From Canna indica (taxonomy: Eukaryota; Streptophyta; Magnoliopsida; Zingiberales; Cannaceae), in assembly GCA_034359265.1 (NCBI GenBank), contig CP136891.1:41656001-41720000 (forward strand): a DNA stretch of 64,000 bases. Direction: 5' to 3'. A program made the translations under genes and the position numbers. Positions 1 through 10,513 of the stretch are shown one piece after another. The notes under the pieces are model-generated. The model did not search any database. It had not been told where the DNA came from and saw only the letters and a list, made by a program, of their open reading frames with translations. How positions within the stretch are numbered: position 1 is the first letter of the stretch; every line of letters begins with the position of its first letter.

Positions 1-812
1 CAAGTGACAGTGGAAGACCAGGCTGCCTGTACTACCTCAAGGAAATTTGGTTTCAAAATCCACTGGTTGAAAAATTTAAACGGTCCTTTCTTTCGCTGGA
101 GCTTCTGATACTGTAGAGTAACCAAAGAATGGTCAGATACCCCCGGATTTAGAAAAATGGCCTCACTGTCAGGAAAAGCGGATATCCAATCTGGATTTAC
201 AAGCACTCTATCTAATTTGCACATAACACGATTTGCCCCAATCTGGTTATTTGACCATGTGTATTTGCAGCCCTTCCACTTCAAGTCAAATACCCCAAGT
301 GCGTCAATAGTATCAGAAATCTGGACGGTAGCGTTTGTGGGAAAAAGTCGCCCACCAATCTTCTCAGAAGAGTTAAAAACAGTATTGAAATCTCCCATGA
401 TGACCCAAGGTCCCGCCACTTGATTACGAACCAGGTGAAGTTGTTCCCAGAGTCTCCTCCTATCTTGTTCCTCATTCCTACCATATACTGCAGTGAAAAA
501 GAAAGACGTTGCCATGCTGTAGACACAAACTTTCCCAAAAATCATCTGGTCAGACTCAAACATAATCTGATAATCCACCTCAGCCGGATTCCAAGCTAAA
601 CAAATTCTCCCATTAATTGCAGAGTCATGATTGAAGTAGAACTTCCAGCCACCAGTTGTCTCCTGAATAATTCTAACTGCTTTGTGTTTTTTCACCTTTG
701 TTTCAAGAAGCCAAATAGAGTTCAATTTATTTTGCATGATACTACTCCTAACCGTCGAACGGCGGGTCGAGGAGTTTAATCCTCGAACATTCCACGATGC
801 AAGACTAATCAT
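1..812 (-). CDS. LINE ORF2, N-terminal endonuclease domain (partial, C-terminus outside the window)
   Basis: An open frame of 270 codons begins at the ATG at 812-810 and has no stop before the window edge. My translation shows the hallmarks of an AP-type LINE endonuclease: SWNVRGLN near residues 6-13 (metal-site Asn8), WLLETK near 34-39 (Glu37), AVYGRN near 108-113 (Tyr110), GDFN at 140-143 (Asp141, Asn143), YTWSNN near 184-189, LDRVLVN near 200-206 and SDHSLV at 226-231 (Asp227, His228). In this family the domain nicks target DNA so that reverse transcription can prime from the nick. All the catalytic positions I can place are present, so the nuclease looks intact. The start codon overlaps the end of ORF1 by 8 nt in a different frame. 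Reverse transcriptase and any RNase H domain would lie to the left and are not seen. Confidence 0.9.
   Translation of the reverse strand, partial: MISLASWNVRGLNSSTRRSTVRSSIMQNKLNSIWLLETKVKKHKAVRIIQETTGGWKFYFNHDSAINGRICLAWNPAEVDYQIMFESDQMIFGKVCVYSMATSFFFTAVYGRNEEQDRRRLWEQLHLVRNQVAGPWVIMGDFNTVFNSSEKIGGRLFPTNATVQISDTIDALGVFDLKWKGCKYTWSNNQIGANRVMCKLDRVLVNPDWISAFPDSEAIFLNPGVSDHSLVTLQYQKLQRKKGPFKFFNQWILKPNFLEVVQAAWSSTVT
805..812 (-). other. 8-nt overlap between ORF1 stop and ORF2 start (ATGATTAG)
   Basis: On the minus strand ORF1 ends CAT-GAT-TAG, and the ATG of ORF2 lies inside it as ATG-ATT-AG. The start and stop therefore share the octamer ATGATTAG, with ORF2 in a different frame. The overlap is seen directly. 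That ORF2 is reached by termination-reinitiation is an inference. Confidence 0.75.
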
Positions 813-2301
813 GGCAAATTTGCGGAGGGAGTGCTAGGCCCCCTGTAGTGCAATCATTTCTCCCCTCCATCAAAAAACTATTATTGCCGCTTGCACTGCC
901 ATCACACTCCAAGTCTTCTAAAACCTTGAAAGAATTCTGAAAACCTGAAGACCCCACTGCAGAAGGTGTCATACGGTGCAAACTATGAATTCCCAGGTTC
1001 CTTCTATCGTGCCTCTGGTTGTCCCCTTTTCCAATCCTGATAGACCCACTGTTTGCAAGTGACAGATCTGAACTAGACAATTTGCCATTTCTATCGACTT
1101 TTCCCAGATCCGACATCCCATTGCTTTGACGTACTGGACTATGATTTCTATCTGCCCCTGTTGTCTCAGCTCTAAGCGGCACCTTCGCATCAGTAATATG
1201 ATATGAAGCATTTCCCATTTTTGCCACCCTTGGAACCCAGACTGAAGTTGTTTTCTTAGCGTTCAAAGGACATGTTGAATCCTCATGATCAAAAGTGGAA
1301 CATCTAATGCATCTTAACGGTCTCCATTCATAATCAAGCTTTATCTTGTACTGCACACCCCTCACCACGAAGGTCAAGTCATCAGGAAGACCAGCTCCCA
1401 CATCCACCTCAATGCACACCCGAGCATAACCAATCCTACTCTTTGTAGCAGTAGGTTTATCCATGTACAATGGCTTACCAAGACCACTCATAATTTTCCC
1501 AATAACCGGTGCACTCCAAAATTCCAAGGGTAAGTTCAAAATCTTAATCCACATAGGGATAGCTGACAAAGGTGTTTTTTCCAGATTCATTCCTGGGGAC
1601 CATCTTTTCAGCACCAACAATTTACCTTGAACGAACCAAGGTCCCCCCTCAAGAGCAGTAAGCAAGTCCTCCTCTTGCATGAATCTGAAGACAAGGAAAC
1701 CAGATGGGAGAGAGAATGCATCAAACCCACCATTAGGATTCCACATCTTCATAACCCTCGCCTTCACAGTGGGGAAGTAAGGCTTAGCACCAAGGAAATA
1801 ACCGACTAAAGAGTACCTCCAATGAGCAGCTCCACAGTCTAACTCTTCATCAGAAACCTCAATGACAATATGGCCATCTAGAAACTTAGGCTCCTCAAAC
1901 TTCAGCGAGCATTCAGCAGGAGCCTTAGGGACAGAGAACAATGCTGACCACGGCTTAGAGGTGCCCTTCACACTAGAATGCTGTGAGCCTTCGTCCAAAA
2001 CCAAGTGCACAGAATCCAAGTCCTTCTTCCCTTGAGGATCATCAGGGTTAGACCCCTCCTCAACCAAGGGAGAGCCCGCAGCAGCCAAAACAGCTTTACC
2101 CTTATCGGTCGGAAGCGGAGGACAACACAGTAAGGAGGAGCTATCTTCATCCACTTCAAAAGGCGTACCACTTTGATGTGAATCAGATGATAGACCACCA
2201 GCCTCCTTCAGCTCCTTCTCTTCACATATCAACCCAGAGGTCGTACCACACCTCCTATATGCACCTCGACCCCCCCTCCCAGCCTTGGCCGAGCGAGCCA
2301 T
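805..2301 (-). CDS. LINE ORF1 protein with DUF4283-like domain and CCHC zinc knuckle
   Basis: This frame encodes 498 aa from the ATG at 2301-2299 to the TAG at 807-805. The frame stays open upstream to about 2469, but the only earlier start-like codon there is a GTG at 2463, so the ATG is preferred for a eukaryotic element. Residues 1-160 are Gly/Arg-rich and then acidic and low in complexity. Residues about 161-282 resemble DUF4283 (HWRYSLVGYFLG start, VMKMWNP, GGPWFV, IPMWIKILNLPLEFW). A zinc knuckle C-x2-C-x4-H-x4-C follows at C331, C334, H339 and C344, and the last 150 residues are polar and probably disordered. By family knowledge such proteins bind the element's RNA and form the ribonucleoprotein used for transposition. 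No break was seen. Similar domains also occur in host genes derived from LINEs, but the adjoining endonuclease frame makes an element ORF1 far more likely. Confidence 0.85.
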   Translation of the reverse strand: MARSAKAGRGGRGAYRRCGTTSGLICEEKELKEAGGLSSDSHQSGTPFEVDEDSSSLLCCPPLPTDKGKAVLAAAGSPLVEEGSNPDDPQGKKDLDSVHLVLDEGSQHSSVKGTSKPWSALFSVPKAPAECSLKFEEPKFLDGHIVIEVSDEELDCGAAHWRYSLVGYFLGAKPYFPTVKARVMKMWNPNGGFDAFSLPSGFLVFRFMQEEDLLTALEGGPWFVQGKLLVLKRWSPGMNLEKTPLSAIPMWIKILNLPLEFWSAPVIGKIMSGLGKPLYMDKPTATKSRIGYARVCIEVDVGAGLPDDLTFVVRGVQYKIKLDYEWRPLRCIRCSTFDHEDSTCPLNAKKTTSVWVPRVAKMGNASYHITDAKVPLRAETTGADRNHSPVRQSNGMSDLGKVDRNGKLSSSDLSLANSGSIRIGKGDNQRHDRRNLGIHSLHRMTPSAVGSSGFQNSFKVLEDLECDGSASGNNSFLMEGRNDCTTGGLALPPQICHD

Positions 2302-3039
2302 AAGGCGGAGCGACTCGCGAGCTGCGATAAGCAAACGGGGAGGAATCGAAGATGAAGCCACTTCAACGCACAGTAACACCAATAGGGAGCAGGCCGAAAA
2401 CCAACAGAAGCAGCCGACCAAGAATATCCGAAAAGAAAAGCCACCCGATGGAAAACACCACACCGGAGATTATACTGCCGGAGAAAAGCCACCCGACGGA
2501 ATGATCGCAGATAACAGCCAAATCCTTAAAGAAAACCAAATAACATGCATGCAATCAGGAAGGAGACGCCTTGCAAGCACCAGCCGCCAGGAAGAAGCAG
2601 GCAAGTACTAACAAAACCGCTAAAACAGTACCAAACTTGGATCCGCCATGCAGGAACCAGCCGCCAAACCAAGCTGAATAAGGTGCAACAAAACCTGGAT
2701 CACCGAACCTCCAAGCCACCACAACACAAACCGCAGATCCGACCACGAGGGGCCGCACCTTCGACTGACCAGAATCGGAATAAGATGCCGGAGGAGAGCA
2801 GTCGAGTCAGAGCAAGGGAAGAACCGCCGACACCAAAAAAATTTAAGAAACCCTAATTACGCAGATCCGCCGCCACCCACACTACAGACTCGCCCGCCAG
2901 CGAAACCACTGCCAGAGACCACCTCTCCCTGCCCACCTCGCCCGAGGACCGCCGGAGGAGAGCCACCCAACAAGAAGGGACGAGCGACGGAGAAGAAAAC
3001 CAGACGGCGATCCAGAAACGCGAGGCGAAAGAACTATTT

Positions 3040-3140
3040 CCCAGACGCCCAAAAGGATATCCCAGACGCCCAAAAGAATTCCCAATCGAGAGAACTGCTT
3101 CCCAAACGCCCAAACAAATACCCAAAACAACCAAACCCCT
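3040..3140. repeat. Imperfect tandem repeat, about 20-bp period, in LINE 5' leader
   Basis: Five consecutive units of about 20-21 bp start with CCCA: 3040-3060, 3061-3080, 3081-3100, 3101-3120 and 3121-3140. Units 1, 2 and 4 share the core CCCA(G/A)ACGCCCAAA and the others are diverged. Related CGCCCAAA text occurs again at about 3261. Such repeats in a LINE 5' UTR could be promoter modules, but that is inference. Confidence 0.7.
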
Positions 3141-3293
3141 TCCACTGGAGGTAAAAAAGTATTCCCAAACTGGACAAACAAATGTCCAGTCGGGTCAACC
3201 CCTTACCGAACCGGCTCAAACTCCAAACAGCTGCCCACAACACTCCTCCGCACGCCAAAAACGCCCAAACATCATCCCAGTCGCCGCGAGAGC

Positions 3294-3376
3294 CCAAAAT
3301 CCGCTCCAAAATCCGCTCCCACTCCAAAATCCGACCGCCGAAATGCCCCCAAAAAAGGTGCCCCCGAAATGCTCCC
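3294..3376. repeat. Short 12-bp direct repeats at the extreme 5' end of the LINE
   Basis: The unit CCAAAATCCGCT occurs at 3294-3305 and 3306-3317, with a partial third copy at 3324-3334. A second pair shares CCGAAATGC, near 3338 and 3364. The patch ends one base before the satellite begins. It marks the 5' terminal part of the element and could vary in copy number between family members. Confidence 0.6.
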
Positions 3377-3377
3377 A

Positions 3378-3394
3378 TTAATCAAGTTATTTTT
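3378..3394. other. Candidate right-hand target-site duplication of the LINE insertion
   Basis: The first satellite bases after the LINE are TTAATCAAGTTATTTTT, followed by GA. For a LINE in minus orientation, the right flank should begin with the target-site duplication and end at a TTTT/AA-like nick on the plus strand. A 17-bp stretch ending in TTTTT before GA fits that rule. The matching left copy would be outside the window, so this is an inference. Confidence 0.35.
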
Positions 3395-3578
3395 GACAGA
3401 CTAATGCAAATAATTGAAAGATTTTTCGATTAAAATCTTGAAGGAAGCCGGCTGATTGAACTTCGGGGTATCGGCTCGAAACGCCGAGCAATCTGAGTCC
3501 CGAGCGACTCCAGAACATTCACTGTGATGGGAGAAGTTGTTAATCGAGTTATTTTTGACAGACTAATGCAAAGAATAA

Positions 3579-3602
3579 CAAGATTTTTCAAACAGAATCT
3601 TG
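3579..3602. other. Representative AT-half dyad, 7-bp arms
   Basis: Arms CAAGATT and AATCTTG flank the 10-base loop TTTCAAACAG. The motif recurs in nearly all AATAACAAG-type monomers. It is one example of a feature repeated across the array. Confidence 0.75.
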
Positions 3603-3635
3603 AACGAAGCCGACTGATTTAACTTCGGGGTATCG

Positions 3636-3676
3636 GCTCGAAACGCCGAGCAATCTGAGTCCCGAGCGACTCCAGA
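3636..3676. other. Representative GC-half double dyad
   Basis: At 3636-3651, GCTCG and CGAGC flank AAACGC. At 3657-3672, GAGTC and GACTC flank CCGAGC; three more pairs (TCT with AGA, one bulged C) extend this to 3654-3676. The common CCGGGC variant changes only the loop. In the right domain the first dyad is mostly lost and the second is mostly kept, except in GAGCGAGTC variants. Confidence 0.7.
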
Positions 3677-3903
3677 ACATTCACTGTGATGGGAGAAGTT
3701 GTTAATCGAGTTATTTTTGACAGACTAATGCAAAGAATAACAAGATTTTTCAAACAGAATCTTGGACGAAGCCGACTGATTGAACTTCGGGGTATCGGCT
3801 CCAAACGTCCAGCAATCTGAGTCTCGGGCGACTCCAGAACATTCACTGTGATGGGAGAAGTTGTTAATAGAGTTATTTTTGACAGACTAATGCAAAGAAT
3901 TGG

Positions 3904-3925
3904 AAGATTTTTCGATTAAAATCTT
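3904..3925. other. Representative AT-half dyad in the GATTAAAATC monomer type, 8-bp arms
   Basis: Arms AAGATTTT and AAAATCTT flank the loop TCGATT. It lies at the same place in the monomer as the 7-bp dyad of the other type, with different bases. The TTA inside the right arm is the minus-frame stop of these monomers. Confidence 0.75.
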
Positions 3926-6900
3926 GAAGGAAGCCGGCTGATTGAACTTCGGGGTATCCGCTCGACACACCGAGCAATCTGAGTCCCGAGCGACTCCGGA
4001 ACATTCACTGTGATGGGAGAAGTTATTAATCGTGTTATTTTTGACAAACTAATGCAAAGAATAACAAGATTTTTCAAACAGAATCTTGAACGAAGCCGAC
4101 TGATTGAACTTCGGGGTATCGGCTCGAAACGCCGAGCAATCTAAGTCCCGGGCGACTCCAGAACATTCACTGTGATGGGAGAAGTTGTTAATCGAGTTAT
4201 TTTTGACAGACTAATGCAAAGAATATCAAGATTTTTCAAACAGAATCTTGAACGAAGCCGACTGATTGATCTTCGGGGTATCGGCTCGAAACGTCCATCA
4301 ATCTGAGTCCCGGGTGACTCCAGAACATTCACTGTGATGGGAGAAGTTGTTAATCGAGTTATTTTTGACAGACTAATGCAAGGAATAACAAGATTTTTCA
4401 AATAGAATCTTGAACGAAGCCGACTAATTGAACTTCGGGGTATCAGATCGAAACGCCGAGCAATCTGAGTCCCGAGCGACTCCAGAACATTCACTGTGAT
4501 GGGAGAAGTTGTTAATCGAGTTATTTTTGACAGACTAATGCAAAGAATTGGAAGATTTTTCGATTAAAATCTTGAAGGAAGCCGGCTGATTGAACTTCGG
4601 GGTATCCGCTCGACACGCCGAGCAATCTGGGTCCCGAGCGACTCTGGAACATTCACTGTGATGGGAGAAGTTGTTAATCAAGTTATTTTTGACAGACTAA
4701 TGCAAATAATTGAAAGATTTTTCAATTAAAATCTTGAAGGAAGCCGGCTGATTGAACTTCGGGGTATCATCTCGAAACGCCGAGCACTCTGAGTCCCGAG
4801 CGACTCCAGAACATTCACTGTGATGGGAGAAGTTGTTAATCGAGTTATTTTTGATAGACTAATGCAAAGAATAACAAGTTTTTTCAAACAGAATCTTGAA
4901 CGAAGACGACTGATTGAACTTCGGGGTATCGGCTCGAAACGCCGAGCAATCTGAGTCCCGAGCGACTCCAGAACATTCACTGTGATGGGAGAAGTTGTTA
5001 ATCGAGTTATTTTTGACAGACTAATGCAAAGAATAACAAGATTTTTGAAACAGAATCTTGAACGAAGCGGATTGATTTAACTTCGGGGTATCGGCTCGAA
5101 ACGCCGAGCAATCTGAGTCCCGAGCGACTCCAGAACATTCACTGTGATGGGAGAAGTTGTTAATCGATTTATTTTTGACAGACTAATGCAAAGAATAACA
5201 AGATTTTTCAAACAGAATCTTGGACGAAGCCGACTGATTGAACTTCGGGGTATCGGCTCCAAACGTCCAGCAATCTGAGTCCCGGGCGACTCCAGAACAT
5301 TCACTGTGTTGGGAGAAGTTGTTAATCGAGTTATTTTTGACAGACTAATGCAAAGAATAACAAGATTTTTCAAACAGAATCTTGAACGAAGCCGACTGAT
5401 TGAACTTCGGGGTATCGGCTCGAAACGCCGAGCAATCTGAGTCCCCGGCGACTCCTGAACATTCACTGTGATGGGAGAAGTTGTTAATCGAGTTATTTTT
5501 GACAGACTAATGCAAAGAATAACAAGATTTTTCAAACAGAATCTTGAACGAAGCCGACTGATTGAACTTCGGGGTATCGGCTCGAAACGTCCAGCAATCT
5601 GAGTCCCGTGCGACTCCAGAACATTCACTGTGATGGGAGAAGTTGTTAATCGAGTTATTTTTGACAGACTAATGCAAAGAATAACAAGATTTTTCAAATA
5701 GAATCTTGAACGAAGCCGATTGATTGAACTTCGGGGTATCGGATCGAAACGCCGAGCAATTTGAGTCCCGAGCGACTCCAGAACATTCACTGTGATGGGA
5801 GAAGTTGTTAATCGAGTTATTTTTGACAGACTAATGCAATGAATTGGAAGATTTTTCGATTAAAATCTTGAAGGAAGCCGGCTGATTGAACTTCGGGGTA
5901 TCCGCTCGACACGCCGAGCAATCTGAGTCCCGAGCGACTCCGGAACATTCACTGTGATGGGAGAAGTTCTTAATCGTGTTATTTTTGACAAACTAATGCA
6001 AAGAATAACAAGATTTTTCAAACAAAATCTTGAACGAAGCCGACTGATTGAACTTCGGGGTATCGGCTCGAAACGCCGAGCAATCTGAGTCCCGGGCGAC
6101 TCCAGAACATTCATTGTGATGGGAGAAGTTGTTAATCGAGTTATTTTTGACAGACTAATGCAAAGAATAACAAGATTTTTCAAACAGAATCTTGAACGAA
6201 GCCGACTGATTGATCTTCGGGGTATCGGCTCGAAACGTCCAGCAATCTGAGTCCCGGGCGACTCCAGAACATTCACTGTGATGGGAGAAGTTGTTAATCG
6301 AGTTATTTTTGACAGACTAATGCAAGGAATAACAAGATTTTTCAAATAGAATCTTGAACGAAGCCGACTAATTGAACTTCGGGGTATCAGATCGAAACGC
6401 CGAGCAATCTGAGTCCCGAGCGACTCCAGAACATTCACTGTGATGGGAGAAGTTGTTAATCGAGTTATTTGTGACAGACTAATGCAAAGAATTGGAAGAT
6501 TTTTCGATTAAAATCTTGAAGGAAGCCGGCTGATTGAACTTCGGGGTATCCGCTCGACACGCCGAGCAATCTGGGTCCCGAGCGACTCTGGAACATTCAC
6601 TGTGATGGGAGAAGTTGTTAATCAAGTTATTTTTGACAGACTAATGCAAATAATTGAAAGATTTTTCAATTAAAATCTTGAAGGAAGCCGGCTGATTGAA
6701 CTTCGGGGTATCATCTCGAAACGCCGAGCAATCTGAGTCCCGAGCGACTCTAGAACATTCACTGTGATGGGAGAAGTTGTTAATCGAGTTATTTTTGATA
6801 GACTAATGCTAAGAATAACAAGTTTTTTCAAACAGAATCTTGAACGAAGCCGACTGATTGAACTTCGGGGTATCGGCTCGAAACGCCGAGCAATTTGAGT

Positions 6901-9900
6901 CCCGGGCGACTCCAGAACATTCACTGTGATGGGAGAAGTTGTTAATCGAGTTATTTTTGACAGACTAATGCAAAGAATAACAAGATTTTTGAAACAGAAT
7001 CTTGAACGAAGCGGACAGATTTAACTTCGGGGTATCGGCTCGAAACGCCGAGCAATCTGAGTCCCGAGCGACTCCAAAACATTCACTGTGATGGGAGAAG
7101 TTGTTAATCGAGTTATTTTTGACAGACTAATTCAAAGAATAACAAGATTTTTCAAACAGAATCTTGGACGAAGCCGACTGATTGAACTTCGGGGTATCGG
7201 ATCGAAACGCCGAGCAATTTGAGTCCCGAGCGACTCCAGAACATTCACTGTGATGGGAGAAGTTGTTAATCGAGTTATTTTTGACAGACTAATGCAAAGA
7301 ATTGGAAGATTTTTCGATTAAAATCTTGAAGGAAGCCGGCTGATTGAACTTCGGGGTATCCGCTCGACACGCCGAGCAATCTGAGTCCCGAGCGACTCCG
7401 GAACATTCACTGTGATGGGAGAAGTTGTTAATCGTGTTATTTTTGACAGACTAATGCAAAGAATAACAAGATTTTTCAAACAGAATCTTGAACGAAGCCG
7501 ACTGATTGAACTTCGGGGTATCGGCTCGAAACGCCGAGCAATCTGAGTCCCGGGCGACTCCAGAACATTCACTGTGATGGGAGAAGTTGTTAATCGTGTT
7601 ATTTTTGACAGACTAATGCAAAGAATAACAAGATTTTTCAAACAGAATCTTGAACGAAGCCGACTGATTTAACTTCGGGGTATCAGATCGAAACGCCGAG
7701 CAATCTGAGTCCCGAGCGACTCCAGAACATTCACTGTGATGGGAGAAGTTGTTAATCGAGTTATTTTTGACAGACTAATGCAAAGAATTGGAAGATTTTT
7801 CGATTAAAATCTTGAAGGAAGCCGACTGATTGAACTTCGGGGTATCCGCTCGACACGCCGAGCAATCTAGGTCCCGAGCGAATCTGGAACATTCACTGTG
7901 ATGGGAGAAGTTGTTAATCGAGTTATTTTTGACAGACTAATGCAAATAATTGAAAGATTTTTCGATTAAAATCTTGAAGGAAGCCGGCTGATTGAACTTC
8001 GGGGTATCGGCTCGAAACGCCGAGCAATCTGAGTCCCGAGCGACTCCAGAACATTCACTGTGATGGGAGAAGTTGTTAATCGAGTTATTTTTGACAGACT
8101 AATGCAAGGAATAACAAGATTTTTCAAATAGAATCTTGAACGAAGCCGACTGATTGAACTTCGGGGTATCGGATCGAAACGCCGAGCAATCTGAGTCCCG
8201 AGCGACTCCAGAACATTCACTGTGATGGGAGAAGTTGTTAATCGAGTTATTTGTGACAGACTAATGCAAAGAATTGGAAGATTTTTCGATTAAAATCTTG
8301 AAGGAAGCCGGCTGATTGAACTTCAGGGTATCCGCTCGACACGCCGAGCAATCTGGGTCCCGAGCGACTCTGGAACATTCACTGTGATGGGAGAAGTTGT
8401 TAATCAAGTTATTTTTGACAGACTAATGCAAATAATTGAAAGATTTTTCAATTAAAATCTTGAAGGAAGCCGGCTGATTGAACTTCGGGGTATCATCTCG
8501 AAACGCCGAGCAATCTGAGTCCCGAGCGACTCTAGAACATTCACTGTGATGGGAGAAGTTGTTAATCGAGTTATTTTTGAGAGACTAATGCAAAGAATAA
8601 CAAGTTTTTTCAAACAGAATCTTGAACGAAGCCGACTGATTGAACTTCGGGGTATCGGCTCGAAACGCCGAGCAATCTGAGTCCCGGGCGACTCCAGAAC
8701 ATTCACTGTGATGGGAGAAGTTGTTAATCGAGTTATTTTTGACAGACTAATGCAAAGAATAACAAGATTTTTGAAACAGAATCTTGAACGAAGCGGACAG
8801 ATTTAACTTCGGGGTATCGGCTCGAAACGCCGAGCAATCTGAGTCCCGAGCGACTCCAGAACATTCACTGTGATGGGAGAAGTTGTTAATCGAGTTATTT
8901 TTGACAGACTAATGCAAAGAATAACAAGATTTTTCAAACAGAATCTTGGACGAAGCCGACTGATTGAACTTCGGGGTATCGGATCGAAACGTCCAGCAAT
9001 CTGAGTCCCGGGCGACTCCAGAACATTCACTGTGATGGGAGAAGTTGTTAATCGAGTTATTTTTGACAGACTAATGCAAAGAATAACAAGATTTTTTAAA
9101 TAGAATCTTGAACGAAGCCGATTGATTGAACTTCGGGGTATCGGATCGAAACACCGAGCAATTTGAGTCCCGAGCGACTCCAGAACATTCACTGTGATGG
9201 GAGAAGTTGTTAATCGAGTTATTTTTGACAGACTAATGCAAAGAATTGGAAGATTTTTCGATTAAAATCTTGAAGGAAGCCGGCTGATTGAACTTCGGGG
9301 TATCCGCTCGACACGCCGAGCAATCTGAGTCCCGAGCGACTCCGGAACATTCACTGTGATGGGAGAAGTTGTTAATCGTGTTATTTTTGACAGACTAATG
9401 CAAAGAATAACAAGATTTTTCAAACAGAATCTTGAACGAAGCCGACTGATTGAACTTCGGGGTATCGGCTCGAAACGCCGAGCAATCTGAGTCCCGGGCG
9501 ACTCCAGAACATTCACTGTGATGGGAGAAGTTGTTAATCGTGTTATTTTTGACAGACTAATGCAAAGAATAACAAGATTTTTCAAACAGAATCTTGAACG
9601 AAGCCGACTGATTTAACTTCGGGGTATCAGATCGAAACGACGAGCAATCTGAGTCCCGAGCGACTCCAGAACATTCACTGTGATGGGAGAAGTTGTTAAT
9701 CGAGTTATTTTTGACAGACTAATGCAAAGAATTGGAAGATTTTTCGATTAAAATCTTGAAGGAAGCCGGCTGATTGAACTTCGGGGTATCCGCTCGACAC
9801 GCCGAGCAATCTGGGTCCCGAGCGACTCTGGAACATTCACTGTGATGGGAGAAGTTGTTAATCGAGTTATTTTTGACAGACTAATGCAAATAATTGAAAG

Positions 9901-10513
9901 ATTTTTCGATTAAAATCTTGAAGGAAGCCGGCTGATTGAACTTCGGGGTATCGGCTCGAAACGCCGAGCAATCTGAGTCCCGAGCGACTCCAGAACATTC
10001 ACTGTGATGGGAGAAGTTGTTAATCGAGTTATTTTTGACAGACTAATGCAAAGAATAACAAGATTTTTCAAACAGAATCTTGAACGAAGCCGACTGATTT
10101 AACTTCGGGGTATCGGCTCGAAACGCCGAGCAATCTGAGTCCCGAGCGACTCCAGAACATTCACTGTGATGGGAGAAGTTGTTAATCGAGTTATTTTTGA
10201 CAGACTAATGCAAAGAATAACAAGATTTTTCAAACAGAATCTTGGACGAAGCCGACTGATTGAACATCGGGGTATCGGCTCCAAACGTCCAGCAATCTGA
10301 GTCTCGGGCGACTCCAGAACAATCACTGTGATGGGAGAAGTTGTTAATCGAGTTATTTTTGACAGACTAATGCAAAGAATTGGAAGATTTTTCGATTAAA
10401 ATCTTGAAGGAAGCCGGCTGATTGAACTTCGGGGTATCCGCTCGACACGCCGAGCAATCTGAGTCCCGAGCGACTCCGGAACATTCACTGTTATGGGAGA
10501 AGTTGTTAATCGT

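Larger units (their letters stand above)
1..3377 (-). mobile_element. LINE (L1-type non-LTR retrotransposon), 5' part, running off the left edge
   Basis: Read on the minus strand, the element has a leader (2302-3377), ORF1 (805-2301) and the start of ORF2 (812 down to 1). ORF1 has a DUF4283-like region and a CCHC knuckle. ORF2 opens with an endonuclease of the exonuclease-endonuclease-phosphatase fold. This order is known from plant L1-type LINEs, where reverse transcriptase follows the endonuclease; that part, the 3' UTR and the poly(A) tail must lie left of base 1. Both frames are free of stops and frameshifts as far as they can be read, which suggests a fairly recent insertion. The 5' end is placed at 3377 because the satellite consensus resumes without a gap at 3378. 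Whether it still transposes cannot be judged without the RT domain. Confidence 0.9.
2302..3377 (-). promoter_or_regulatory. LINE 5' leader / presumed internal promoter region
   Basis: This stretch lies between the ORF1 ATG and the satellite junction, on the sense (minus) side of the element. It is strongly strand-biased: the plus strand is rich in C and A, so the sense strand is rich in G and T. It holds two patches of short tandem repeats near its 5' end. Several open frames of 60-114 codons cross it in all phases, but they overlap one another, follow the base bias and resemble no known protein, so I do not call them genes. LINE 5' UTRs usually contain an internal promoter; no specific promoter motif was identified here. 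Confidence 0.6.

Noticed and set aside
157..423. Plus-strand open frame of 88 codons
   Set aside because: It is antisense to the LINE endonuclease frame, whose translation carries the catalytic motifs.
2302..2463. Extending LINE ORF1 upstream to a GTG at 2463 (552 aa)
   Set aside because: There is no ATG in the extension, and a hydrophobic Cys/Phe-rich N-terminus is not expected for an ORF1 protein. The ATG at 2301 is the better start.
2555..3378. Open frames of 67-114 codons in the LINE leader, one starting exactly at the LINE/satellite junction
   Set aside because: They overlap in several frames, follow the G/T-rich base bias and short repeats, and show no recognisable domain. The ATG at 3378-3376 uses one satellite base and is accidental.
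3378..3539. Natural outer edge of the satellite array at 3378
   Set aside because: Edge monomers are normally degenerate, but the first copy matches internal variants almost base for base. LINE insertion explains the boundary better, though the left side must be seen to be sure.
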